A stretch of 64,000 nt of DNA from CAWKAO01 sp963847665 (GTDB lineage Bacteria > Actinomycetota > Humimicrobiia > Humimicrobiales > Humimicrobiaceae), in contig CAWKAO010000003.1 in NCBI GenBank assembly GCA_963847665.1, positions 643,985-707,984 on the forward strand. The letters run 5' to 3'. Positions 36,149-45,275 of this stretch are shown here, piece after piece. The notes under the pieces are model-generated. The model was not told the origin of the DNA and did not search any database. It worked only from the letters and a program-made list of their open reading frames with translations. Position 1 is the stretch's first letter. Each line of letters begins with the position of its first letter. Position numbers and translations under genes: made by a program.

Positions 36149-36177
36149 TTGACAATCAATTTCATATGAATTAAACT
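36149..36177 (+). promoter_or_regulatory. sigma-70-like promoter of the heat-shock operon
   Basis: TTGACA at 36149-36154, a 17-bp spacer, and TAAACT at 36172-36177, about 30 bp before the hspR-like start. The spacer contains a 10-bp palindrome TTCATATGAA (36161-36170) that could be an operator. It does not match the known HAIR consensus of HspR. Confidence 0.6.
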
Positions 36178-36207
36178 TTTTAACAAGATAAAGGTTGGTG
36201 ATAAGTA

Positions 36208-36522
36208 TTGTTTAACAATACTGATAAAAGCTATCCTATAGAGCTGGTCGCAGAATTCTTAGGGATAAATAGCAGGACATTATATTATTACGAAAGATTC
36301 AAACTGGTCGTACCTATGAGGAGAGGCCGTAAAAGGTATTACTCCAAACTGGATATAAACTGGCTTGAATATGTCCGTGAGCTTATGTATGAACAGGGGA
36401 TGAATTTACGCTCTATTATCATACTGATAAGAAGGCGTGATGATGTGATATTGCAGATGTGCCCGGATGATGTTGTGGATTGTTTTAAGAACTATCTTGC
36501 ACGTCTTGAAGACCAGTTTTAA
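36208..36522 (+). CDS. hspR: MerR-family regulator, HspR-like
   Basis: 104 residues from TTG 36208. The N-terminal winged helix (IELVAEFLGINSRTLYYYERFKLVVPMRRGRKRYYSKLDINWL) is MerR-type, followed by a short helical segment and no ligand domain. In actinobacteria and others HspR represses the dnaK operon, using DnaK as co-repressor. Position 57 bp before dnaK supports that role. The TTG start is chosen because no ATG exists upstream and AAGG-GGTG lies before it; precise start is uncertain. Confidence 0.78.
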   Translation: MFNNTDKSYPIELVAEFLGINSRTLYYYERFKLVVPMRRGRKRYYSKLDINWLEYVRELMYEQGMNLRSIIILIRRRDDVILQMCPDDVVDCFKNYLARLEDQF

Positions 36523-36579
36523 TACAAATAAGATAAATGAGTGAAAGAAAAATTATAATCAAGAAAGGAAAGATTTGAA

Positions 36580-38532
36580 ATGGGAAAAGCAGTAGGAATT
36601 GACCTGGGAACAACAAACTCCTGTATTGCAGTGATGGAGGGAGGAAAACCTGTAGTCATCACTAATACAGAAGGTGGAAGGACTACGCCTTCAGTTGTGG
36701 CCCTGACAAAAAAAGGAGAGAGGCTTGTGGGACAGCTTGCAAAAAGGCAGGCAGCATTAAACCCTGAAAATACAGTCTACTCCATAAAAAGGTTTATCGG
36801 CAGAAAGTACAGTGAGGTGGAAAGTGAAAGAAAAATAGTATCTTACGAGGTACTTGACGGCAAGAACGGTCTTGCTGAGGTAAAGATGGCTGATAAAAAT
36901 TATACACCTGAGGAAGTATCGGCAATGATCCTGCAGAAATTAAAAGCTGATGCAGAATCATATCTCGGTACAGAGGTAACCGATGCTGTCATAACTGTAC
37001 CTGCATATTTCAATGATGCACAGAGGCAGGCAACAAAAAATGCAGGCAAGATCGCTGGACTTAATGTTCTGCGTATTATAAATGAACCGACAGCGGCTTC
37101 TCTTGCTTATGGACTTGATAAAAAGAAAGAAGAAAAGATACTGGTATTTGACCTCGGTGGAGGTACTTTTGACGTTTCGGTCCTTGAAGTAGGAGAAGGT
37201 GTGTTTGAGGTAAAGTCCAGCCATGGGGACATGCACCTTGGTGGTGATGACTATGATAACAGGATAATGAATTTTGTCGCTGATGAATTTAAAAAAGAAC
37301 AGGGTATCGACCTTCGAAGCGATAGACAGGCCCTTCAGAGACTTATAGAAGCTTCTGAAAAAGCAAAAATAGAGCTTTCAAGCGTGACTGAGACAAATAT
37401 CAGTCTGCCATTTATAACGGCTGATGCAAACGGACCAAAGCATCTTGAGATCAAATTGACCCGTTCAAAATTTGAGCAGTTGACAGCAGATCTTACTGAC
37501 AGGTGCAAAGGACCTATGGAAAAAGCACTGAAAGATTCAGGATATAAGGTATCAGAGCTTGACGAAGTCATACTGGTCGGTGGTGCAACAAGAATGCCTG
37601 TCATCCAGGAATTGGTAAAAAGTATTACAGGTAAAGAGCCAAACAAGAGTGTCAACCCTGATGAAGTCGTAGCAGTCGGCGCAGGTATTCAGGCTGGTGT
37701 ATTGATGGGCGACGTAAAAGATGTAGTGCTTCTTGATGTCACACCACTTTCACTTGGTATAGAGACCCTTGGCGGTGTTATGACTAGGTTGATCGAAAGA
37801 AATACGACCATACCTACAAAGAAAAGTGAGATATTTACAACTGCTGCAGACAGCCAGACAAGTGTGGATATACATGCGCTACAGGGCGAGCGTGATATGG
37901 CAACAGATAACAAGACTATTGGACGGTTCAGGCTGGATGGTATCCCACCAGCACCGAGAGGAATACCGCAGATCGAGGTCACTTTTGACATAGATGCTAA
38001 CGGTATAGTAAATGTCAGTGCCAAGGACATGGCAACAGGTAAGGAGCAGAAGATTACGATTACTGCTACCTCACACCTGACAGATTCTGAAATAGAAAAA
38101 ATGGTCAACGAAGCAAAAGCTAATGCAGATGCAGATAAGAAAAAGAGAGATATTGCAGAAGCACATAATAAGGCTGATAACCTGGCATACTCTGCTGAAA
38201 AATTATTGAAGGACCTTGGTGATAAAGCACCTGCAGACCTGAAGACAAAAATTGAGGACCAGATAAAAGTTGTCAGGAAGACCATGGAAACTAATGATCC
38301 TGAAGCCATCAATAAGGAAGTCGAGACGCTGCAAAACCTGCAGAATGAACTTTCTCAGAAGATGTATGCCCAGAGCGGCGCGCAGGCGGGCCAGGGTGCA
38401 GGACCTGGAGGCCAGGAACAGGGTCAACAGGCAGGACCAGACGCAGGTAGCGGCTCAGGCAGTGGACATGGAAATGGTGTCGATAATGAGGAGGTCATCG
38501 ATGCAGAGTTTGAAGCAAAAGACGAAAAATAA
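36580..38532 (+). CDS. dnaK: molecular chaperone DnaK (Hsp70)
   Basis: 650 residues. ATPase domain: GIDLGTTNSC, ITVPAYFNDAQRQATK, INEPTAASLAYGLD, DLGGGTFDVS. Substrate-binding domain from about 385 (LLDVTPLSLGIET) and lid ending VIDAEFEAKDEK, with a Gln/Gly-rich linker near 600-635. The roughly 20-residue insertion after IKRFIGRKYSE is present, as in most phyla outside Bacillota/Actinomycetota. AAGGAAAG is the ribosome site. No grpE is found between dnaK and dnaJ. Confidence 0.97.
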   Translation: MGKAVGIDLGTTNSCIAVMEGGKPVVITNTEGGRTTPSVVALTKKGERLVGQLAKRQAALNPENTVYSIKRFIGRKYSEVESERKIVSYEVLDGKNGLAEVKMADKNYTPEEVSAMILQKLKADAESYLGTEVTDAVITVPAYFNDAQRQATKNAGKIAGLNVLRIINEPTAASLAYGLDKKKEEKILVFDLGGGTFDVSVLEVGEGVFEVKSSHGDMHLGGDDYDNRIMNFVADEFKKEQGIDLRSDRQALQRLIEASEKAKIELSSVTETNISLPFITADANGPKHLEIKLTRSKFEQLTADLTDRCKGPMEKALKDSGYKVSELDEVILVGGATRMPVIQELVKSITGKEPNKSVNPDEVVAVGAGIQAGVLMGDVKDVVLLDVTPLSLGIETLGGVMTRLIERNTTIPTKKSEIFTTAADSQTSVDIHALQGERDMATDNKTIGRFRLDGIPPAPRGIPQIEVTFDIDANGIVNVSAKDMATGKEQKITITATSHLTDSEIEKMVNEAKANADADKKKRDIAEAHNKADNLAYSAEKLLKDLGDKAPADLKTKIEDQIKVVRKTMETNDPEAINKEVETLQNLQNELSQKMYAQSGAQAGQGAGPGGQEQGQQAGPDAGSGSGSGHGNGVDNEEVIDAEFEAKDEK

Positions 38533-38586
38533 ATCTGCAAAGTAAATAATGATCTGCTCTTTTAAACAATAAAGAACAAATAAGAA

Positions 38587-38620
38587 TCTGCCCATAGCCT
38601 GTTTACAAGCTATGGGCAGA
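38587..38620 (+). promoter_or_regulatory. strong hairpin between dnaK and dnaJ
   Basis: A 12-bp perfect stem (TCTGCCCATAGC / GCTATGGGCAGA) with a 10-nt loop, 54 bp after the dnaK stop and 31 bp before dnaJ. No T-tract follows, so it is not a standard terminator. It more likely acts as an mRNA processing or stability element, or partial attenuator, that adjusts dnaK above dnaJ-clpB. Confidence 0.75.
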
Positions 38621-38651
38621 ATTATATTAAAAATAAAAACAGGTGAAATGC

Positions 38652-39677
38652 ATGGAATATAAGGATTACTACAAAATATTAGGAGTAACTAAGACTGCTT
38701 CACAGGATGATATAAAAAAGGCCTACAGGAAACTTGCAAGGCAGTATCATCCTGATGCCAATCCGGGTAATAAAGAAGCTGAAGAAAAATTTAAGACCAT
38801 TGGTGAGGCCTATGAAGTATTGAAGGACCCTGAGAAAAGATCAAGGTATGACCAGCTTGGTTCAAACTGGAAGCAATATTCCCGGGCAGGTCAGGGTCAG
38901 GGCCAGCAGAGCTATACATATGATTTTAGCGGAAGCGGATTTAACTTTGGTGATGTCGGCGGCGGATTTTCTGATTTTTTTGAGATGTTCTTTGGCAGTG
39001 GTTCTGACGAAAGATTTTCCAGCATTTTCGGAAACAGGGGAGGTTCAAGCAGCAGAAGTGCTGGTTCCCAATCTGGCGGCAGCAAGGGCAGCCAGCAAAG
39101 CGGAGGATTCTGGGGAGCAGGAACAGCACAGAAAGGCCAGGATTTTCAGCATGACCTGACCATTACTTTGAGGGAAGCATATTCCGGTACCCAGAGAGCC
39201 TTGAGCTTTCAAAAAGGCGGTAAAGTAAGGACTGTGAACGTAAAGATCCCAAAAGGGATAAAAGAGGGAGGCAAGGTAAGAGTAAAAGGTGAAGGTGGAC
39301 AGGGAACAAGAGGCAGTGAAAGCGGTGACCTGTACCTGAAGGTCAGTATTACACCCCATAACTTCTTTACAGTCAAGGGCAGCGACCTTTATTGCGAACT
39401 GCCTGCCAGCATCGGCGAAGCGCTTTTTGGAGCAAAAATAGATGTGCCTACTTTTGATGGTGATGTATCAATGACTCTTCCCGCCGGCACACAGAGCGGC
39501 AAGACATTACGGTTGAAGGGAAAAGGAATGCCAAGTCTAAAAGGAGATGGCTCTGGGGATCTATACGTCAAGATAAAAATAGTCATCCCGGAAAAACTGA
39601 CAGGGGAACAAAAAAAATACCTGGAGCAGTTTGCAAAATCTTACAGTGAAAACCCGAGGCAGGGGGTAAAGTTATGA
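38652..39677 (+). CDS. DnaJ-type co-chaperone without zinc finger (CbpA-like)
   Basis: About 341 residues from ATG 38652 (AGGTG seven bases upstream; GTG 38643 is an alternative). J domain at the N-terminus (DYYKILGVTKTASQDDIKKAYRKLARQYHPD with HPD), a Gly/Ser-rich linker, and two C-terminal beta domains (AYSGTQRALSF, LKGKGMPSLKGDGSGDLYVKI). The Cys-rich CxxCxGxG zinc-finger repeats of true DnaJ are absent. Stimulates DnaK ATPase. Its stop overlaps the clpB start by ATGA. Confidence 0.92.
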   Translation: MEYKDYYKILGVTKTASQDDIKKAYRKLARQYHPDANPGNKEAEEKFKTIGEAYEVLKDPEKRSRYDQLGSNWKQYSRAGQGQGQQSYTYDFSGSGFNFGDVGGGFSDFFEMFFGSGSDERFSSIFGNRGGSSSRSAGSQSGGSKGSQQSGGFWGAGTAQKGQDFQHDLTITLREAYSGTQRALSFQKGGKVRTVNVKIPKGIKEGGKVRVKGEGGQGTRGSESGDLYLKVSITPHNFFTVKGSDLYCELPASIGEALFGAKIDVPTFDGDVSMTLPAGTQSGKTLRLKGKGMPSLKGDGSGDLYVKIKIVIPEKLTGEQKKYLEQFAKSYSENPRQGVKL

Positions 39678-42268
39678 ATTTTGAAAAATTTACAGTAAAG
39701 GCACAGGAAGCGATAGCAAATTCCCAGGTAATAGCTTCTGAGAACGGCCATCAGACAATAGAGGATTTTCATCTGGCCAGGGCCCTTCTTGATCAGCAGG
39801 ATGGAGTAGTCATCCCGGTCATTAAAAAAATGGAAATAAATATAGAAGATCTTAATTCAAAGATCGATGGGTTTATTAAGGACTTTCATAAAGTGACCGG
39901 GCAGAACGTCCAGGTATTTATGAGCCCTGAAATGAACAATATATTAAACAATTCTTTCAAGGAAGCTGAAAAACTAAAAGATGAATACGTAAGTACAGAG
40001 CATCTGCTTATTGCACTATCAGCCAGTTCCGGAAAAATAGGTCAACTGCTAAAACAATATGGCGTCTCAAGGGATTCAATATATAAGATCTTGCAGCAAA
40101 TAAGGGGAAACCAGAGGGTCACGGACCAGAATCCGGAAGACAAATACCAGGCACTTCAGAGATTCGGCAAGGATATTACCGAACTTGCAAGGAAACAAAA
40201 ACTTGACCCTGTGATCGGCCGTGATGATGAAATAAGAAGAGTCATCCAGGTCCTTTCAAGAAGGACAAAAAACAATCCTGTGCTCATCGGTGACCCTGGC
40301 GTGGGTAAGACTGCGATAGTGGAAGGGCTTGCCCAGAGAATAGTCTCGGGCGACATTCCGGAGGGCCTGAGGGACAAAAAAGTCGTGGCAATAGATATGG
40401 GAGCTATGCTGGCCGGTGCTAAATACAGGGGGGAATTCGAAGACAGGTTAAAAGCTGTGTTAAAAGAGGTCACAAGATCTGAAGGTAAAATAATAGTGTT
40501 TCTTGATGAACTTCACACGATCGTCGGGGCAGGTGCAGCTGAAGGTGCAGTGGATGCTGCAAATATGTTAAAACCAATGCTTGCAAGGGGGGAACTCCAT
40601 GCAATAGGCGCCACAACCCTTGATGAATACCGTAAATATATAGAAAAAGATGCAGCACTTGAGAGACGTTTCCAGCCTGTTATGATAAATGAGCCATCGA
40701 TAGAAGATACCATATCTATACTGAGAGGGTTAAAAGAAAAGTACGAGGTCCACCACGGTGTCCGTATAAAGGATTCTGCGCTGATAGCAGCAGCAATGCT
40801 TTCAGAAAGGTACATTGCTGACAGATTCTTACCGGATAAGGCAATAGACCTTATCGATGAAGCTGCATCAAGGCTCAGGATAGAGATAGACAGCCTTCCT
40901 ACAGAGATAGATGAGATTGAAAGAAAAATAAAACAGTTGGAGATTGAGGAACAGGCGTTAAAGAAAGAGAAAGACAAGGCTTCCAAAGACAGGATGGAGA
41001 AAATAAAGAAAGAGCTTTCTGACCTTGGTGAAAAAAGTTCAGCAATGAAAGCTCACTGGCTCCAGGAAAAGGAATCGATAAGCAATATAAGAAAACTTAA
41101 AGAAGAGATTGAGAAAGCAAGACTTGCTGCTGAACAGGCTGAGAGGGATGCGGACCTGGCAAAAGCTGCTGAACTTAAATACGGCAAACTCATGGAATTG
41201 AACAAGAGCCTTGAAGGTGAAAATAAAAAACTTGAAGATCTTCAAAAAGGCCAGAAAATGCTTAAAGAGGAAGTGGATGAGGAAGACATTGCTGAGACTG
41301 TCTCAAAATGGACAGGTATACCGGTCTCAAGGCTTGTCGAGGGTGAGATCGAAAAACTTATCCATATGGAGGAAAGGCTGCAGCAGAGGGTTGTCGGACA
41401 GGACGATGCCATAAAGGTCATCTCAGATGCCATCAGAAGGGCAAGGGCAGGATTACAGGACCCAAACAGACCCATAGGCTCATTTATTTTTGTAGGGCCG
41501 ACCGGTGTAGGAAAAACCGAACTGGCAAGGGCTCTAGCAGAATTCCTGTTTGATGACGAGCATGCAATGATCAGGATCGATATGTCCGAATATATGGAAA
41601 AACATACTGTTTCAAGGTTAATAGGAGCCCCTCCAGGTTATGTTGGTTATGACGAAGGCGGTTATCTTACTGAAGCAGTCAGAAGAAAACCCTACAGTGT
41701 TATACTGCTTGATGAGATCGAGAAGGCACATTCAGATGTCTTCAATATCCTTCTTCAGATTATGGATGATGGCCGTCTTACTGATGGTCATGGAAGGACA
41801 GTTGATTTTAAAAATGCATTGATTGTCATGACTTCAAATATTGGAAGCCAGTGGATAGTCGAACTCGGTCAAAAAGATGAAAAAGAGATGGAAAAAAGAA
41901 TAAACGAAGCAATGAGATCTAACTTTAAACCCGAGTTTTTAAACAGGGTAGACGATATAGTAATTTTTCACAGGCTGGGAATAGACGAGATAAAGAAGAT
42001 CGTGGACATCCAGATCCTTAAATTAAAGGAAATGCTCAAAGGAAAAAAGCTTGAACTGGAAATAACAGATCCTGCAAAAGAGCTGCTGGCAAAAGAGGGT
42101 TTTGATCCTGTATATGGCGCAAGGCCTTTAAAGAGAGTGATACAGAACGACGTGCAAAATATTCTTGCAATGAAAATACTAAACGGTGAGATCAAAGAAG
42201 GCAACAAAATAAAGATAGATGTAACAGGTCCCCAGGGGAAAAAGCTTGATTTTCTGGTGGTCAGGTAA
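39674..42268 (+). CDS. clpB: AAA+ disaggregase ClpB
   Basis: 864 residues, the usual ClpB length. N-domain (FTVKAQEAIANSQVIASENGH), first AAA+ module with GDPGVGKTA and VFLDELHTIVGAG, a coiled-coil M-domain (about 410-520), and second AAA+ module with GPTGVGKTELA, SEYMEKHTVSRLIGAPPGYVGY and ILLDEIEKAH. No ClpP-binding loop is expected. It resolubilises aggregates with DnaK. The 3' end overlaps the convergent plsC-like gene by 8 bp. Confidence 0.97.
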   Translation: MNFEKFTVKAQEAIANSQVIASENGHQTIEDFHLARALLDQQDGVVIPVIKKMEINIEDLNSKIDGFIKDFHKVTGQNVQVFMSPEMNNILNNSFKEAEKLKDEYVSTEHLLIALSASSGKIGQLLKQYGVSRDSIYKILQQIRGNQRVTDQNPEDKYQALQRFGKDITELARKQKLDPVIGRDDEIRRVIQVLSRRTKNNPVLIGDPGVGKTAIVEGLAQRIVSGDIPEGLRDKKVVAIDMGAMLAGAKYRGEFEDRLKAVLKEVTRSEGKIIVFLDELHTIVGAGAAEGAVDAANMLKPMLARGELHAIGATTLDEYRKYIEKDAALERRFQPVMINEPSIEDTISILRGLKEKYEVHHGVRIKDSALIAAAMLSERYIADRFLPDKAIDLIDEAASRLRIEIDSLPTEIDEIERKIKQLEIEEQALKKEKDKASKDRMEKIKKELSDLGEKSSAMKAHWLQEKESISNIRKLKEEIEKARLAAEQAERDADLAKAAELKYGKLMELNKSLEGENKKLEDLQKGQKMLKEEVDEEDIAETVSKWTGIPVSRLVEGEIEKLIHMEERLQQRVVGQDDAIKVISDAIRRARAGLQDPNRPIGSFIFVGPTGVGKTELARALAEFLFDDEHAMIRIDMSEYMEKHTVSRLIGAPPGYVGYDEGGYLTEAVRRKPYSVILLDEIEKAHSDVFNILLQIMDDGRLTDGHGRTVDFKNALIVMTSNIGSQWIVELGQKDEKEMEKRINEAMRSNFKPEFLNRVDDIVIFHRLGIDEIKKIVDIQILKLKEMLKGKKLELEITDPAKELLAKEGFDPVYGARPLKRVIQNDVQNILAMKILNGEIKEGNKIKIDVTGPQGKKLDFLVVR

Positions 42269-43157
42269 TATTACCCGTATTCTGTATCAGGCCGTCTTCA
42301 TCAATTTCGTCAGGAAGTAATGCTCCTGTTTCATCATCATCTGTGATTTTTTCAGAATATAATTTCTCTTTGATGACTGCACCTGTTTTATTTTTTAACT
42401 GTTTTTCATTATCGTCCATATATTCAGCTTCGTCTTTAAGTTCTTTGAATTCTTCCAGAAGTTTATAATTTATTTTTTCTATGATTTCTTTATATGTGTC
42501 TTTATCTGTAATTTCTCTAAGTTCTTCAAGCATGTTTTCAGCTATAGGATCTATAGGATCGCCAATAAAGACATTGATCCTGCTAAAAGTATTTGCGATC
42601 AGCGCAAAAATCCCTTCCCAGACGGGTTTGGCTCCAAGTTTTGAATTTAGGTCCAGACCTTTTCGATTGTTATGGATGTAAACAGGAATAATAGGCAGCC
42701 TGGTCTTAAAGCTGAGATACGCAGCTCCCCCATGAAATTTCCCGAATTTACCGTCTTTGCGTAACTGGCCTTCAGGAAATATTCCAAAAAAGACTTTTTT
42801 ACTTTTAGTCTTTGAGAATAATTTCTTAAAGCTGCCAAGATTTTTTGAAAATTCTTCTTTAAAGACCGGGATGCTGTTTGTGAAATTTTTCATAAAAAAT
42901 GCAGAGAACCTGTTTTTGAATCTTGCTGCATCCGCAACAAAATATATTTTTTTTCGGAGAGCACCGAGGACTATTATCGGGTCTGCTCCGGTCGTATGGT
43001 TGAATGCAAAAATAGCGGATTTATTTTCAGGAAGTTTGCCAGCATAATGGACTTTTATTTTCACGACAAACAGCCTGTAGAAATTAATAAAAAGAACCCT
43101 GGGTATACTATAAATAATATTCAGCATCTTATCTTTTAAAGATCTTAAGCTGTTCAT
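42261..43157 (-). CDS. PlsC-like 1-acylglycerol-3-phosphate acyltransferase
   Basis: 298 residues. Motif I FNHTTGAD (H-x4-D variant), motif II around RFKNRFSAFFMKN, motif III FPEGQLRKDGKFGKFHGGAAYL and motif IV LPIIPVYIHN are the lysophospholipid acyltransferase set. It acylates lysophosphatidate on the cytoplasmic membrane face. The roughly 80-residue C-terminal tail is charged and not part of the known fold. Convergent with clpB. Confidence 0.88.
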   Translation of the reverse strand: MNSLRSLKDKMLNIIYSIPRVLFINFYRLFVVKIKVHYAGKLPENKSAIFAFNHTTGADPIIVLGALRKKIYFVADAARFKNRFSAFFMKNFTNSIPVFKEEFSKNLGSFKKLFSKTKSKKVFFGIFPEGQLRKDGKFGKFHGGAAYLSFKTRLPIIPVYIHNNRKGLDLNSKLGAKPVWEGIFALIANTFSRINVFIGDPIDPIAENMLEELREITDKDTYKEIIEKINYKLLEEFKELKDEAEYMDDNEKQLKNKTGAVIKEKLYSEKITDDDETGALLPDEIDEDGLIQNTGNIT

Positions 43158-43313
43158 AATAGAGATACTCCAAAATAATTTCTTTTTTTATATCACAGTG
43201 CCAGCTTACAAGTCAATTATAATAACTTCTTATTAAATAGCGTATTTTGACTTGCTACTATATCAGACGAACAGATAAGATAAAGGTTATATTATTATGA
43301 TTTCTTTTATTTA

Positions 43314-43784
43314 TTAGTATTTATTATTGATCTTTGTGAAGATTAAGTCCATATTATCCGGATGGGTGCCCTTCCAGTAATATTTTCTACATTGACTGCA
43401 ATATTTAAAAGATTTCTGCGTTTTAAAGACATAGGGAGGTACTTTGTCTTCCACATCTTCTTTTTGGATTTTTTCAAGCAGCGAATTGCAGTCTATGCAT
43501 CTTATCAGATTGGTTTTAAGGACCAAGCCCAGCTCATCTTTTACCTGCAGAAGCTGTCCCATAATATCATCTTTATTTATTAGAAGAGATTTAATGACCT
43601 TGTTCTTGCAGTCTTTTCTCTCCAGCATGAGAGTGTCCCTTGTTAGTATTATCCTGTTTTCTTCTTTTGCGATTTTTAATATGGTTTCATCATCATCTTT
43701 ATTACTGTACAGGACATCATTGCCAGCCATCCTCAGGTATCTTGCAAGTCTTCCAAGCATGACATCTGCAATAAACTTCTCCAT
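43314..43784 (-). CDS. Mut7-C RNase-domain protein
   Basis: 156 residues. N-terminal IADVMLGRLARYLRMAGNDVLYSNKDDDETILKIA matches the Mut7-C/PIN-like domain (PF01927), with conserved Asp residues (D7, DDD region, TRDTLM). The C-terminal zinc ribbon has CIDCNSLL ... CSQCRKYYWKGTHPDNM. Probably a small RNA-processing nuclease; targets unknown. It is divergent from the site-2 protease gene. Confidence 0.88.
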   Translation of the reverse strand: MEKFIADVMLGRLARYLRMAGNDVLYSNKDDDETILKIAKEENRIILTRDTLMLERKDCKNKVIKSLLINKDDIMGQLLQVKDELGLVLKTNLIRCIDCNSLLEKIQKEDVEDKVPPYVFKTQKSFKYCSQCRKYYWKGTHPDNMDLIFTKINNKY

Positions 43785-43972
43785 CAGTCCTCACCGGTAA
43801 TCTTGACCAAAGTAAATAATAAATCAAGGAATAAAATCCTTAATTAATAGTATATAATATATTAAGAATTACTATTATTTATTATTCTTGTCATATTTAT
43901 TCTGCTGATAAGTGTTTAACCAACTTCAGCAAGTAAATGATCTGTAAAATAATAATAAGATAGGAGAAGTCA

Positions 43973-45097
43973 GTGTTTAAATCTTCAATAAAATTATTTA
44001 CTATCGCCGGAATAGAGATAAGGCTCGACTACAGCTGGTTCATTATTTTTGCTATCCTTGCATATTATTTTGGTTTTAATTATTTCCCGGCTCTTCTTCC
44101 AGGCCTTAACAAGGGATTTATTGCGCTTATCACAATAATAACAGTGCTCTTATTTTTCAGTTCGGTACTTATCCATGAGTTAAGCCATTCACTTGTTGCA
44201 AAAAGCAGGGGCCTGTCGGTCAAAAGGATATCATTATGGATCTTTGGTGGTATGGCTCAAATAGAAAAAGAACCGGAAAATCCAAAGACTGAACTTTTAA
44301 TGTCACTCGTCGGTCCCGGTGCAAGTTTTGTGCTGGCAGGAATATTTGGGCTTGTCTGGTATTTTACCAGGACAATACTACCCCTAAGCGTACCTTCCGG
44401 ATATCTGGCTACAATAAATCTTGTACTTGGTATTTTTAACCTCATTCCAGGTTACCCACTCGATGGGGGCAGAGTCCTTAGATCTATAATCTGGAAAACG
44501 ACCGGAGACTTGAGAAGAGCTACTTTTATCGCATCGACAACCGGCAGAGTTTTCGGTTTCATATTGATAGCAGTAGGGATATTTTTCTTTTTCAGAGGCA
44601 GCTATTTTAATGGCGTCTGGCTCGCATTTATAGGATGGTTCCTTCAATCTGCTGCTTATATGAGCTACAGGCAGCTTATATTTGAGATATCTGTAAAAGG
44701 TGTAAAAGTGAGGGATATTTTAAAGGATGATCTGGTAAAAGTGCCCGGTAATATGACTATTGAGGAACTTGTGGATGATTATTTCATGAAGTACAGGTTT
44801 TCAAGGTTTCCTATTGTTTCGGATAAACACTCAAACAGGATAATAGGCGTAGTCTCGATCCATGACATAAAAGCATTTCCAAAAGAAAAATGGGATTCGG
44901 TCACGCTGGGTTCTATTGTAAAGACTCTTTCTGAGAATGAAAAAATTAATATCGGCAGTGAGGTCTCCGATGCATTCAGGCAGATGAGCAGCAACAACCT
45001 TGGTCATCTTGTTGTCTTTGAAGGTAACAGGATAAAGGGAATGATAACAAAAACAGACGTGATGAATTACATCAAGTTCTATTCAGATCTTCATTGA
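43973..45097 (+). CDS. site-2 protease (M50) family membrane metalloprotease with tandem CBS domains
   Basis: 374 residues from GTG 43973 behind AGGAG. Six membrane spans, HELSH zinc motif (H68-H72), and NLIPGYPLDGGRVLRS supplying the Asp ligand (about 160-175). C-terminal CBS pair from about residue 245 (VRDILKDDLVKVPGNMTIEEL and MITKTDVMNYI), which usually senses adenine nucleotides. Such rhomboid-unrelated intramembrane proteases cleave membrane-bound anti-sigma factors or signal peptides. A possible target is the DUF5667 protein at 16041 (speculative). Confidence 0.92.
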   Translation: MFKSSIKLFTIAGIEIRLDYSWFIIFAILAYYFGFNYFPALLPGLNKGFIALITIITVLLFFSSVLIHELSHSLVAKSRGLSVKRISLWIFGGMAQIEKEPENPKTELLMSLVGPGASFVLAGIFGLVWYFTRTILPLSVPSGYLATINLVLGIFNLIPGYPLDGGRVLRSIIWKTTGDLRRATFIASTTGRVFGFILIAVGIFFFFRGSYFNGVWLAFIGWFLQSAAYMSYRQLIFEISVKGVKVRDILKDDLVKVPGNMTIEELVDDYFMKYRFSRFPIVSDKHSNRIIGVVSIHDIKAFPKEKWDSVTLGSIVKTLSENEKINIGSEVSDAFRQMSSNNLGHLVVFEGNRIKGMITKTDVMNYIKFYSDLH

Positions 45098-45179
45098 GGC
45101 CGTAACCTTGATTTATGAAAGCTGCTTGATTTCTAAAGGCGATTTATCCTGTAATTTTTTAATAATAATTTAATATTTA

Positions 45180-45208
45180 TTTTACTTTTTTTTAACAAAA
45201 TTATTCTT
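45180..45208 (+). promoter_or_regulatory. candidate Pho box upstream of pstS
   Basis: Two 7-mers, TTTTACT (45180) and TTTAACA (45191), repeat at 11-bp spacing with A/T-only 4-bp linkers, followed by a weaker third unit near 45202. This is the geometry of PhoB/PhoP operators (7 bp + 4 bp), and a similar array precedes pstC at 50171. Confidence 0.55.
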
Positions 45209-45275
45209 CAGGCTGATAGACTTACTGGGGATATTTGAGAAACCACAACAAATTATTAGAAAAGGAGAAAATTAT

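Noticed and set aside
37689..38312. 207-residue antisense frame inside dnaK
   Set aside because: Shadow of strong dnaK coding; no motif or start signal.
38587..38620. Intrinsic terminator of dnaK
   Set aside because: Stem is strong but no T-tract follows; listed as a regulatory hairpin instead.
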